NCBI GenBank assembly: GCA_033439255.1
Contig: CM065881.1
Span: 1,860,001 to 1,924,000 of the forward strand
DNA length: 64,000 bases
Direction: 5' to 3'
From: Hericium rajendrae
Lineage: Eukaryota > Basidiomycota > Agaricomycetes > Russulales > Hericiaceae
This document shows, piece by piece, positions 47,018 through 59,401 of the stretch. Each line of letters begins with the position of its first letter. Positions within the stretch are counted from its first letter, which is position 1. The translations under genes were made by a program, and so were the position numbers. Below the pieces are notes generated by a model, which saw only the letters and a program-made list of their open reading frames with translations, ran no database searches and was not told where the DNA came from.

Positions 47018-47112
47018 CATCTGAGAAAAGAGATTTTTATATAGCAGCAAGTCCTGTTATAGGCCCTATCAGTGAGCTATGGGGACTATGAAGTTGGACT
47101 GTTCAGCTATGT
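47018..47112 (-). mobile_element. CATCTG element copy 2, displaced right end
   Basis: On the minus strand it continues from AC through CATAGCTGAACAG and CTATATAAAAATC to CTCAGATG, followed by TT. The TT matches the left duplication at 32684-32685 and the leading AC matches 35295-35296. It is the missing end of the element that stops at 35296. Confidence 0.88.
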
Positions 47113-48659
47113 CATCAGGAAATGAGGAATCTTCTGACTAGTCTGATTGTCTGACTTTTGTCTGAGAGTTCTGAACAGGTCCATTTGTCTGACTCACATA
47201 TGAATAAAATAGTGTGTAGATCATTTTGTAAAATCAGAAGAATATCAGATATAAGCAGACCTATCAGATTCTTAAAAATCTGTCAGATGAAGGTAATTTT
47301 GTCAGACATTGAACAAAAGTCAGATTATTGCTACTTTTCAGATAGAGTCAGGTAGGTCTCTATCGTCCAGATGTTCTCAGACATGTCAGATTCTCATGTA
47401 TCTGTCAGATGAAGATTATTTTGCCAGACAGTTAATAAATGTCAGACCATTGCTACTTTTCAGATGAAGTCAGGTAGGTCTCTATCATCCAGATTTTTTC
47501 AGACATGTCAGATGTTTCTACATCTGTCAGATAAAGGTAATTTTGTCAGATATTAAATAAAAGTCAGATTATTACTACTTTTCAGATAAAGTTAGGTAGG
47601 TCTCTATCATCCAGATATTCTCAGACATATCAGATTCTCATACATCTATCAGATGAAGGTAATCTTGTTAGACATTAAATAAAAGTCAGATCATTGATAC
47701 TTTTCAGATGAAGTCAGGTAGGTCTCTATCATCCAGATGTTTTCAGATCAGATTTTTATATATCTGGATGAAGATCATTTTACTAGTCAGTTAATAAATG
47801 TCAGACCATTGTTACTTTTCAGATGGAGTCAGAAAGGTCTCTATCATCTAGTACTTATCAGACACATCAAACATTAAACACTGTCATATCACTTTTCATC
47901 TATCAAGACATCTGTATGTTTTTATTGATATATCAGCATCTTTATCAATCAAAGTTGAAATCAGGCAAATTGGACTTGGACTTGAACTTGAACTGTCAGA
48001 CTCAGAATAAAGACTCAGAAGAGAACTTGGACTTAAAATCAGGCTGATCTTAAGCTCAGATTTAGAATGATATCTATAAGCCATAGCAGACACAACAACT
48101 ACGCAGCCCACATTGCTCTGTTCTTTAGCTAAGTAATTACAAGAATATATAAAGCTAAGTAGTAGATCCATCATGTTCAAGTGGGTCCCCTGGGTTGAAT
48201 ACGATAAAGGCTGTTGGACTCATCTTTGCCTCCAGAAAGCCCCTTGGACCTTTAATTGGTGAGGCAGAAAGCCGAATTAGCACGATAGATTATTGTATAG
48301 CAGGTATTTTACTCACTGTGGACTACGCACGAGACATGGGTGCTGTGTGAACCGATGCGGGTCTGCTCACAAGATGATGTGGACCTTCGCATTCGTTTGA
48401 GATTGTGCGGGGTTGTGCGGGGCTGTGTGCAAGAAGGTGGAGGCCTGTACAAGTTGCACTGGGTGCGAGGAAGGCAGAGGGCAGAAGGATTGGCGCGGCA
48501 TGCATGAGGCATGGACCACAGGAAACGCAACATGCAAGGCACGTAACGGGGAGCCAAGTTAGCACAACAAGCAATAAAATAGAGGGCAGCTTTACTTATC
48601 TTGGGTGCGGATCCATGCGAAGTCGTGTGGGCCCATGCATACAATGCATCAGCAAAATG

Positions 48660-49759
48660 TAAAATTTCTGATTTGATCTGAAAGTGATCTAAATATGATC
48701 TGAAATGATCTGATTTTTGGATTTCAGATACTCAGACTATCAGGCAAGTCTTGTTTTTTCAGACACTATCAGCTATATATTCTAACATCAGACAGAATGT
48801 CTGAAGTCAGATATGTTTCTTATATCAGACATGTAGACATTTTTCAGGAAATTATCTTAAACTCAGACATAACTCAGACATAACTTTTTTAATCAGATAC
48901 TATAGTGTCAGATAAGCTAAATTTAGATAAGACATAATCAGAGTTAGATCAGACATAATTCAGACAAGATAACTTCAGAAAAGTTAAGGTCAGACTAGTA
49001 TCAGACACACTAACTTAGTTCAAGATTTTCAGATAAGTCAACTTCAGACAGGTCAAAATCAGATCAGATATATTAAAATAAACATTTCAGATAAGAAAAA
49101 CTAGTACAGATCAGTGAGAGTCAGAAAAGATCAAGTCAACTTAGACAAACTAGTACAGAGTAGTGTAAATTAGAAAAGATCATATTAACTCAGACAAATA
49201 CACAAAGAATAGCTTATATCAGATAAAGCAAAGTCAGAACAGATCAAGTCAGAATAGATCAAGTCAGATCAGATCAAGTCAGGCTCAGAAAAGCCACACT
49301 CAGATAAGTCAAAGCCAAAAAAGGTTGAAATCAGACAAAGCCAAATCAGATAAGTTGTCATCAGAAAAGTTAACTCAGACAAATATCAGATCAGACAAGT
49401 TGATTTCAGACTCATCTCAGCCAAGTCAGATGACTTAAATCAGACAACACCAATAAGACCAGATCAGACAAGCAAAACAAGCAAGATCACATTAACTCTA
49501 GGCAGATCAGACTTGTAACTCAATCAAAGATCAGAGTATGAAAAAGTCCACAAAGATAGGATGAAGGCAGGGATAGAAGAATGGAGAGCATGAGAGAATA
49601 GTATGGATGAGTATAGTAGGGCAAGAAAAGGCATGAGTGAGTGGGGATTATAGAGAGCAGTGAATAAAAATCTAGTCCACGAAGATCAGGTTTGTAGAAC
49701 AACCTAAGTCAAAAAGCAAAGAAATTAGATTCTACATGCAAGAGTAACAGAAACATACC
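48660..49759. other. Plavaka left subterminal region, no gene
   Basis: Dense TCAGA/CAGATCA words over 48660-49520, often spaced 10-20 bp, followed by ~230 bp of unique sequence downstream of the DUF6532-like stop codon. Such clustered short motifs are typical transposase-binding arrays; binding is inferred. Confidence 0.55.
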
Positions 49760-52700
49760 TTAGTCATCCTCATCTGCACTCAGGTAGCCACCAAGAGCAA
49801 GGCAAGGATGAGAGGAAGGTGACGGAGGAGCAGGAGTGACAACATTATTGTTGTTCTTGTTCTTGACGAAAGGCTTCGCCGCATCGAGGATCTTCTTCCA
49901 CTTTTTGTCGGACAGCTGCATAATCGTCTTCATGTAGTTGTCGGTGGCATCACCTCAGTTGCTAGAAGAGAAGTCACCAGTACGCTTGCCTTTGTCCTTG
50001 CACTCCGAGACCGGGATCATGCGCAAGAAGGTGCATTCAACCTATTTACAGTAAGCAAAATAATAGATAATAATGACAAATCACTTACTGCAGCACAAGT
50101 CAGCGCCAATGCACCGTGAGGGAACCCAGTCTTTGCCGTATGCTCAGGGACCACACCCAGATGGGCATGTGCAAGAGTCTGCAGGATAACAGGGGACCTA
50201 AAAAGCTCTGTATAGGTCTTCGAATGTTGTTAGCATTGATTGAATACAAGAGAAAGAAAAATTTGACTTACATCACCAGACTTATTACCAAATAGGAATA
50301 TGAGCACCCTGTCGTTGTTGATATCTTCGTTGATAGGCTTGAACTTGTCATAACCGAGGAAGAACCTTCATCAGGAACCTTGACAACTTTCTGTTTGACC
50401 TGCTGGGTCTGACAGTATCTGACAGAAACTTGTACGAGTAAAATCAGATGCATCAGACAGTGTAAGAAAGCAATTAGTAAAAATAAGACAACATCAGACC
50501 CTATCAGACAAGATCAGAAAATTTGACCTCAAGATGCTGTCAGAAATGAGCTCAGAAAGCTCTCAGATTGGTGTAAATTTCAATATTGAGAAATTCTGCT
50601 ATAATATATGATTAAAGACAAATGACTTATATATCTTATGATGGGTAACAATCTTCAAATGTATCACATGAATCAGATATAATCATTTGAAAAGTGGCTT
50701 CAGACTGGTCAGATCCTACAGTAGGGTTAGAAACTGTCAGACTCATCAGAAAATTGTCAACCTTCCTGATGTTGCCCATCGTGTTCGGTATTTGGTGCTC
50801 TCCAGATCGAACTGGCCTTCGTGTTGCTGCCAGAAGCCTTCGACTGACTTCTCAGCATGGGTAAAGAAGGAACTACACCACTCGTATGTTCTTTGCATCA
50901 TCTAGTACAAAAAAAAATGAGCATTCAACTTAAAAAAAAAACGGAGTACTTACTATGCCATAGCATGGCTCATTTCGAGTAGCCAATACCTGCTCACTAT
51001 CAGGGAAGGCCTTGTCGAATGCCGCTTGGGCACGTTCAACGAGACCCTCCGTGTTCCAGGGATCCGTGCGGGTAGAGAAATAGTGACGCCAAATCGGAAC
51101 GACAAGCTTGCGGAATTCATCAGCAGGTACAGGGAGGTCGGAGTTCTTGAAGCTCCTGGACGCGCGGACAGCGGGGAACTCGTTGTCATCGCCGGCCTCG
51201 GTGTCCTTGGTCGATGCCGATGCTTGCGAGAACGAGAGGGCCTGTAGGGAAGATGGAAGGATGTCAGTTATAAAGATGGCAGCAAGCTGCGGCGACATAC
51301 CGTGAGCATTGAATCTGTACGAGACTAGTCAAATATTAGTGATTAGTATACCATAGTCTATAACGAACAAGATTACTTACAATAGAGGAAACAGATGGCA
51401 TGGAAAGACTGCGCGCGTGGTTTGAGCGCACCTCCACGACTTGCAGCTTGGACAGAGATCGAGCATGCTGGCCTGGCAGATGAGCACTGGATGTGGCCTT
51501 GTCACTACTGGCGGAGGCGTTCGTCTGCAGCATGGAGGTGGGGGCCTTCCGCGTGCTCGTGTTTGAAGGTGCGTGGCGACTTCGGCTTGCTGGGGTATTG
51601 ATTGTGGATCCACGATCGGCAGCCTGCGACAATGTAGCCATTTGAGACATTGAGAAGATGTTGCTGGCACGAGAGGCAGAGGTAGGAGGGACAGAGCGAG
51701 ATGGCAATGGAGGTGGGGATGGTGAGCGATTGCCGTTCGACTCGTAGTCACTGTTGATATTGTCTGGGAGCTTGGACAGGTGCACTTCATTGTCGTCGAA
51801 AAAGAAGCCCCCGTCACTCAGCATAGGACCATCGATATCGATAAGATGGTCGGACTCGTCCTCCTGAAACGACTGCGCGTCAACCTGGACGGGCGATGGA
51901 CGTACTTTCTGTTTTGAGGGCTGGGTCACTCGCTTTGGGGTCTTGTGCTTGGGTTGCACAACGACAACGTCGAGCTCGAGTGAGATAGGATTAGTAGCAT
52001 ATAAGTAATTAAAGATATGCAACGTACCTTGTGTGAATCACGGTCTTCATCCTGCGATGCCTCAGCCTCGTTGACCTCGTCCTCATCCTCCATGCCACCA
52101 AACCGTCTCTCTACACGCGCCTGGCTTGCAGTGCGATCGACAGACTTGGCACTGGATCGGGACTGCGGTCTTCCACGAGAGGACTTGCTGGACGAACGTG
52201 GGATCTTGTCCTCCCAGCCCGGCCGCAAACCCCGTTTCACGCGGCTTGGATAAGGAATTTTGAAGACGGACGATTGACGTGGAAAGAGCGAGGCGGAAGC
52301 AGAAGTCGCGACCGACAGGGTCGACATAGCGGAGTGGGAAGTTGGAGAAGGGATGAGGTGACGAAACACGAAGATAGGAGCGGTAATGGAAAACGTCGAC
52401 GTAGATTGGGCCAGGAGGAGATGATAGAGGGTAAGGGACGATGTTTGAGAGATCGAAGACGACGGTGAGCAAGTGCAAAGTCGACATGGATGGTGAGCGC
52501 TTACCTTCCGTTCGATTCCGGCGATGCTGACTCAGCCTCGACGTTGTCGAACATGACTCGTTTCTTCAACGCCTTGCCCTTGGCTTTCTTATCTCCCTTT
52601 CTCTTCGTCGTCCTCCCTCTCTTATCACGACCTTCTCCCTCACTGCTAAGTTCCTCCGCCGACTCCTCCTCCTCTATGTGGGCCTCATCGAACATCTCAA

Positions 52701-53489
52701 CATCGTCCGCATTCGACTCGGGTTGGAAGGTTGGGTCTCGATCGGAATCATCAGTGGGTTCTGAGTACTGCAGGTGAGTAACGATTCGTCTTTAGAGTGA
52801 AAATAAACCACTGACCTTCAATGATCTCCTTCTCGGACATCCTACGGCCACCCACAGCTGCTCGCGCAACTCCTTTCGACTTTGAACTCGTCTTCTCCTT
52901 CGCCTTCCCACCTGCAACTGCCTGTCTTGCTGTCTTCCCCTTCAACAATGACCTATCGCGTACCGGATCGGCGTGGATTGACTTATCGCCAGCATCTCGG
53001 TCCCTCTCCCCATCCTCCTCCAACTTCTCCTCCTCCGACGTGTCCTCGTGCACACGTTTCTGCCCTCTAGGCATCGCGGGTGGGACCTCAACGAAAACTT
53101 GCTGCCTGGGAGCTGTTGTTGAGACATCAACAAGGTGAGCTTAAGAATCTCCAATCAAAAAATATGAACTAACCTTGCTGGACTGCCCGCCCCGCACGAC
53201 CACCACCATGACCGTATATCCTCGACGGTCCCACACGCTCACCATCAAGCAGAGCCTCGTTCGCCTGCCGAACGCGTTCAAGGCGGGAACTCCAGTCAGC
53301 CGCCTGCTCTTGAGCAGCCCATTCAGCAGCTTCGCCAGCCGCGAGCTGCTCGTTCGTTTGACGCCGCTTGTGCGAGTTTGACGAAGTCATCCAAGACTGG
53401 TGAGTACTAGCATCCGGTAACGAAGTCGAGCCGGATTGACCAGAGCCACGGGGGGATGCGGCTCGAGTCTTCGCGCGAGTGGACACCAT
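49760..53489 (-). pseudogene. DUF6532-like gene carried by the Plavaka element
   Basis: Nine-exon model, all GT-AG: 53489-53174, 53112-52816, 52760-52505, 52244-52028, 51974-51381, 51286-50954, 50901-50272 (MITE inside), 50205-50089, 50041-49760. Phases fit throughout; about 878 residues once the MITE is removed. Residues 1-560 are Ser/Lys/Glu-rich and disordered (start MVSTRAKTRAASP). The C-terminal third (from about LVVPIWRHYF, through FFLGYDKFKPINEDI and GALALTCAAVE to DFSSSN) resembles the DUF6532 family of mushrooms, function unknown. Damage: a 403-bp MITE in exon 7 and an in-frame TGA (49955-49957) where TGG is expected. Intron 3 (260 nt) contains no AG before its acceptor. It shares a ~1-kb divergent spacer with the transposase. 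A role as accessory protein of the element is inference; the family call is moderately sure. Confidence 0.62.
50369..50771. mobile_element. 403-bp CATCAG MITE in DUF6532-like exon, TSD TT
   Basis: Starts CATCAGGAACCTTGAC and ends TCAACCTTCCTGATG, flanked by TT on both sides. Excision rejoins RTRWA to RFFLGYD in frame on the minus strand. Confidence 0.93.
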
Positions 53490-54567
53490 GAAGCAAAGAC
53501 TGACTGAGTTGTTAACAGATAGTAGAGGAGAACATGAGGGGGAAGAGTGTGTGTCAGACGAGCAACGATACACACCTGTATTTAAAGTCGAGTGCCCGTA
53601 GTTTTGGCTTTCGGCTCTGTGCTGTGGGTTCTGCCGCGCCCGAGCTGTGAATTCCCCCGCACGCGAGCCTTCCATCCCTGGTAAGTCCCGACTTCGCGTG
53701 TTTCCCGCTACCATGTGCGCTCCCGCCTGATTTGATTTGCTTTTTCCCTTTCACCCAGATCTTCCGACTTCTTTGTGTCTCGGCCCTGCCGTTTGGTCTG
53801 CACCACGCGCGCTTCCTCTGATTGCATCGCACGTGTTGTCTCCGTGTCCTGCCCAGGAGCTCCTCAGTATCTTTCACACCAGCTGTCCCGAGATCTCGCA
53901 CCCGCCGTTTGGCTTACAATCCCACTTCTATTCACCTGAGGCCCCGACCCAGTCTGCACCCCGCATGTGAGTAGCTCCCTATCTCTCATCACAGCTTACT
54001 CACGCGCGGTGTCTTGTGCCCGCAGTTTCCGTTCCCGTCTCCATTCCCGTTCCACTTCGGGCTCTTTCCGCTACCACCGTAGTCTATCTGCGCACCTCCG
54101 CTGTGCCTCGTGCATGCTCAGTGGAGCTATTTGACTGGGCTTAATCTCACGCACGCATTGTGTGCTGTGCTTTGTGCGTGCCTGGGCCTGTACATCTCGA
54201 GCAGCATCTTGCACATTTTTGACACATCTCGCACATCTCCGGCGATATCATACACACCTCAGCTCATCTCTCTTGTGGTGCTGCATCTTGGGTGTTTGTC
54301 TCAGTGCACCTTGGGAACTTTGTGCTGTGTGTTTCTCACTGTGCTGTGCTTTCAAAGCTTGTTGCTGTGTCTTGCATATTTTCGTAGAGTCTGAATCGGA
54401 AATCTAGTGTCTTGTTGAACTTTGTTTGAATATTGGGCCCTGATCTTGCCCTGATTGCACATATTTCTTGCTTGGCCTCTAGCCTTTAGCATTGATAAAT
54501 CTGAATTGACTGAGAAAATAACATTGATCCTTGAAACTACTGGCTATTATTGGTTGGCTTGCTAAAC
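53490..54567. promoter_or_regulatory. Divergent spacer between DUF6532-like gene and transposase
   Basis: 1.08 kb separating two oppositely transcribed start codons. It holds pyrimidine-rich runs and CACATCTC words but no clear TATA box. A shared or back-to-back promoter is likely from the layout. Short open frames here are not supported. Confidence 0.4.
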
Positions 54568-57521
54568 ATGCCTCTTCCTCGCCGCAAAGTGCAGCGTGCT
54601 CGTGCATATGCTTGTCCAGTGCCTTCAGGGTACATTTGCAGACTTGGCTTTGTAACTTTAGGAGGTCTCAAAAAACACATGACTGCATCACATCCTGATA
54701 TACAAAGTTTGGAGGATGCACAGGCTTCTGCTCGTGCTCGTGCTCGTGCTCGTACTTCTCGAGTTCCATCACCTATGCCTCGTTCTCCATCCCCAAGTCG
54801 TTCTTCATCTCCAGATGTGCCTGCAGCTTTTTATGATGATCCAGACTATTGTCCACAAGATGGATCTGATACAGAGGAAACTGCAGGCCCTAAAAATACA
54901 ACCATAACACATCCTGTTGTAAATGGAAGGCCATGTGATAAATCTGGAAAATATCTTGATGATCCTGATGCACCACCTGTACCAAAGACTTCAGATCCAG
55001 ATAATTGGTCTCCTTTTGAAAATCGGATAGAATTTGAAACTGCAGATCTCCTTTTTCGTCAGGTGCACACATCAGAGAAAAAATTTGACACTCTGATGAG
55101 GCTTTGGGCACAGACTACAGATGACTGCCCTTTTGCAGATCACGAGGACTTACATGCCACATTTGACTCAATCTCTATGGGAGATGCACCATGGCTATGT
55201 TTTACTGTAAAATGGAATGGAGCTGTTGGAAGAAATGCACCTGCATGGATGTTTGAAGAATATGAAGTGTGGTATCGCAATCCACGTGTTGTCATTCAGA
55301 ATCAATTGAAAAATCCTGACTTCAAAGAAGAAGTTGATTATGCTCCTAAAAGAGAGTTTGGCTCAAATGGCAAAAGACAATGGACAGATTTTATGTCAGG
55401 AAATTGGGCATGGAGACAAGCTGATGAAATTGCTAAGGAGAATCCTACAAATGAAGGTGCAATGTTTGTGCCAGTTATTTTGGGTAGTGATAAAACAACA
55501 GTCTCTGTGGGTACTGGTCACACTCAGTATTGGCCACTTTATGCATCAATTGGAAATGTACACAATAATGTACGCCGTGCTCATCGTGATGCAGTAACTG
55601 TTATGGGATTTTTAGCTATTGCAAAAACAGATCAGGAATATCAAAATAGTGTTTATTTTCGACGGTTTCGACGACATCTTATGCATCAATCATTACGGAC
55701 AATTCTTGAGCATATACATCCTGGAATGACTACTCCTGAAGTAGTGCAGTGTTCAGATGGACATTTTTGCCGTGCTATTTATGGTCTTGGACCATACATT
55801 GGAGATTATCCTGAACAGGTTTTATTTGCTTGTATTGTTCAAAACTGGTGCCCTAAATGCACATGTCATTGGAAAGATCTAGACAGTGGACAAGGCATTA
55901 ATCGATCTCATGAGCATACCAAAAGTTTGATAGATGATAGATCTAATAGTAATAAAAAGCTTTGGGATAATTATGGCATAGTAGCAAATATTATGGTAAG
56001 TAATTAACTTGATAAAATATTGCATAGATTGTCTAAATAAAGATTTTACAACAGCCATTAACATATTATTTTCCACGTGCTGATATTCATGAATTGCTTT
56101 CATTTGATCTTCTTCACCAAGTGATTAAAGGCACCTTTAAAGATCATTTAGTTGATTGGGTTCAAGAATATTTGATTAAGCAACATGGACCATCTCGTGC
56201 TCTACAAATTATGGCAGATATTGATCGAAGAATTGCTGCTGCTCCATCATTTCCAGGATTGCGTCAATTTCCTGATGGACGTGGTTATACACAGTGGACT
56301 GGTGATGATTCCAAGGCACTTATGAAAGTTTGGCTGCCTGCAATTGAAGGTCATGTGCCTTCACAGATGGTTCGAGCCATTGCAGCCTTTTTAGAATTTT
56401 GCTACATTGCACGAAGATCTGTCATTGATGAAGACAGCTTGGCTGAATTAGATGCTGCTTTGGAGACCTATTATAAAGAGCGTGTAATATTTGAAAAAGC
56501 TGGTGTTACTCCAAAAAACATATCATTACCTCGACAACACTCTTTGAAGCATTATCATCACTTGATTGAGGAGTTTGCAGTACCAAATGGCCTATGCACT
56601 TCTATTACAGAGGCAAAACATATCAAAGCTGTAAAAGAGCCTTGGAGATGGTCTAGCAGATTTAATGCTTTAGGACAAATGCTTATTACAAATCAAAGAC
56701 TTGATAAACTTTCAGCATGCCGGGTTGATTTTACAACTCGAGGCATGTTAGATGTACCTTTTGATTTTGTAATAACAGATGAAGAAGTTGATCCAGGTGC
56801 CAATAATGATTTGAGCACTTCAGACTCAGATTCTGATAGTGATAGACTTCAAAATGATGGAGAACTGCTACTAGATGATTATAAAGAAGATCCTGAGGAA
56901 AGTGGACCTTTGCTAGTAGAGAGATCTGAAATTATCATGTCTAGTGTCTCATTAGCCAAAGGCCGAGATACATATTATCCTCGAAGGCTTCGAGCTGTTG
57001 AAACATTTACTGGCTATTGGAAATTATCTGATTCTATTCAAAGATTCCTATATGATCAATATCATCTTGATGAGCCACCACCACTAGATGACATTCCTCT
57101 GTCACAATGTCCACTTGCACCATACAAAATTGATATAGTCAGTTCTGCTACAGCAATCTATCATTCTCCTAGTGATCCTTCAGGCATCACAGGAATGCGA
57201 CATCATCTGATCCGTTCATCATCTTCTTGGCGTGGTTCAGGTCCAAGACATGATTGTGTATATGTAAACAATAATGCAGAATTGCTAGGAATGCATGGAT
57301 TATATATTGCACAGATCTTACTTTTCTTTTCATTCTCACATGAAGGCACAGTATATCCCTGTGCATTTGTTGAATGGTTTATTACTATTGGAGATGAGCC
57401 AGATTCAAATACAGGAATGTGGATAGTAGAGCGAGAACAAGATGACAATGGTGAACCTGTTCGTTCAGTGATACATATTGATACAATTCTTTGCCCATTT
57501 ACTTCCTATCTTTGGAAATGA
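54568..57521 (+). CDS. Plavaka-family transposase
   Basis: Two exons, 54568-55995 and 56055-57521, joined by a 59-nt intron (GTAAGT...ACAACAG), about 964 residues. I chose the ATG of MPLPRRKVQRA over upstream non-ATG codons. The N-terminus has a C2H2 zinc finger (Cys pair in ACPVPSGYIC, His pair in KKHMTASHP), then a Ser/Arg/Pro linker and acidic stretch. The central region includes WYRNPRVVIQNQL, AMFVPVILGSDKT, LEHIHPGMTTPEV, GLGPYIGDYPEQV and NWCPKCTCHW. Exon 2 has FDLLHQVIKGTFKDHLVDW, QWTGDDSKALMKVWLPAIEG, LPRQHSLKHYHHLI and AKHIKAVKEPWRWSSRFNAL. These blocks match the Plavaka transposases (CACTA-related) common in Agaricomycetes. No stop, frameshift or insertion, so it may be functional. 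Expected action: excision and insertion at the CATCAG ends. Codon use is AT-richer than in the divergent partner gene. Confidence 0.9.
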
Positions 57522-59000
57522 TTTTCTTCCATCAAATTTTCAGCATACATGGTCATTAGATGCATTTTCTACATACTATGTTAACAAATACTCAGATCAT
57601 CATGCACATGAAATTGCATTCTAACTCTGTATATTATATGTACTAGTAATTACAATAATCAGTGTTGGTTATAAAGATGATTGTCATTTGTCATTATATG
57701 ATAAAATTGATGTGATATTTTTTGCTACCAGGTATGTTATGATGTTTAGCTTTGTCACTAAAATCTGAAACTGTTGCTACTGAACTTACCTTGTCAGAAT
57801 GTGTTTGAATCTCAAATCATCAAAAAGATACTCTTTGCTTAAGATCTTATAATGTTAGAATTGAATTAAATTTCAGACCTTTAGATAAGCTTTGCTTTTC
57901 AGGTTGCATAGAAATACTAAATCACTTCAGACTTTACTACATTTTTTCAGACTTGACATGTAATATCAGAATGTATTTGAACCTAAGACTATCAGACAAC
58001 AACTTTTGATTAGATATGTCAAAATGTCAGAGTTGAACTTAATTTCAGAGTTTCAGACAACTTCTATTTTTCAAACTGCACAGACACTCTAAATCTTTTC
58101 AGAGATTTCACATTCTTTCAGACTTGACATATAATGTCAGAATATGTTTGAATCTCAGATCATCAGGCAAAAAAAGAAATCCAGATATTTCAAAATTGTT
58201 AGAAGTAACCTCAATGTCAGACTTTCAGACAATATCTGCTTTTTCAACTACACACAGACTTTTTAAGTCTTTTCAGATACTCTAAATCTTTTCAGACTTG
58301 AAATTAGTAATTTCTTTTAGACTTAATATATAATGTCAGAATATATTTAAATCTCAGACTGTGAATCTTATAGTAGTATCAAATTAAGCTCAATATATTT
58401 GAATTGCAAACTATCAGATCAAAAGTTTTTGCTATTAAGATATTTTTATATCTTGAAGTTAAAGTTGAAGTTAAACATAAGACTTGATATCATAGTACTA
58501 TACTGTATACTACTTAGTATCAAACTGTCAGACAACTCTTACTTAGTATTAATCTAGTGAATACTAGAAATACTAGTACTAAAATTAAGTATTACTACTA
58601 GGCTAGTACTAATAATATTCAAGTTAGTACTCCTTAGTACTTTTACTACTTTCAAGTTGTGCCTCAGAGCAGATCTTTTTTCTTGAAAGTGACAAGTTTT
58701 TTGAAAGCCTCATATTGTCACAAATTGGAAGTCTAATACTAGTTTTAGCAGAGTATTAGTAATAAGTTCTACAATTACTGAGTACTACTACTAAGCAGAC
58801 ATCACATTTAACATCTCAATATAATATTTGTCTCAGCTTGAAGCAAAAAAAAAGAAATCTCTAAATACTGCTAAGTTAGTAGTGAGGCTTTTGATTAATC
58901 AGTCTATCAATGAACTTAATGCATGTTACTTAGTGTATCTTGCCTGATAGTCTGAATCTGTCTTTAACTCTGAGTATCTGATTATTTTTGATATCTAATA
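57522..59000. other. Plavaka right subterminal region, no gene
   Basis: 57750-58480 is a loose array of units with TTTGAATCTCAGA, CAGACTTTCAGACAA and TTTTCAGACTTGACAT (about 190 bp period). 58480-58900 is rich in TACTAGTACTA words. No open frame of interest. Confidence 0.55.
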
Positions 59001-59401
59001 CATCAGGAACCTTCAAAACTTTCTGTTTGACCTGCGAGGCATCTGACAGTGTCTGCATGATCTGCAGCAGTTGCATCAGACACATCAGATACTCTCAGAC
59101 AGCATCAGCTACTCTCAGCTAGCTGCAAAATATTTGACCTCAAGATTCAAAAAAGTATCAATGCAGAATGCTTGCAGACTGATCAGAACTGATCAGATTC
59201 ATGTAAATTTTAGATATTGAAAACTTTGTTACATCTAATGATTAGAGTTGGATGACTACTATATCTGCCAATAGTTATTGACTTCAAAATATAAAATCTC
59301 TGATCAGAAATTGTCCTCTAATTAGAGCCTGCAGCTGAATCAGGTCTTGCAGTTGATCAGACTCTGCAGGGTTCATCAGAAAGTTTTGAAGGTTCCTGAT
59401 G
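59001..59401. mobile_element. 401-bp CATCAG MITE inside the Plavaka element, TSD TA
   Basis: Same subfamily as 13959-14359 and 30329-30729 but with about a dozen substitutions. Flanked by TA on both sides. Confidence 0.93.
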
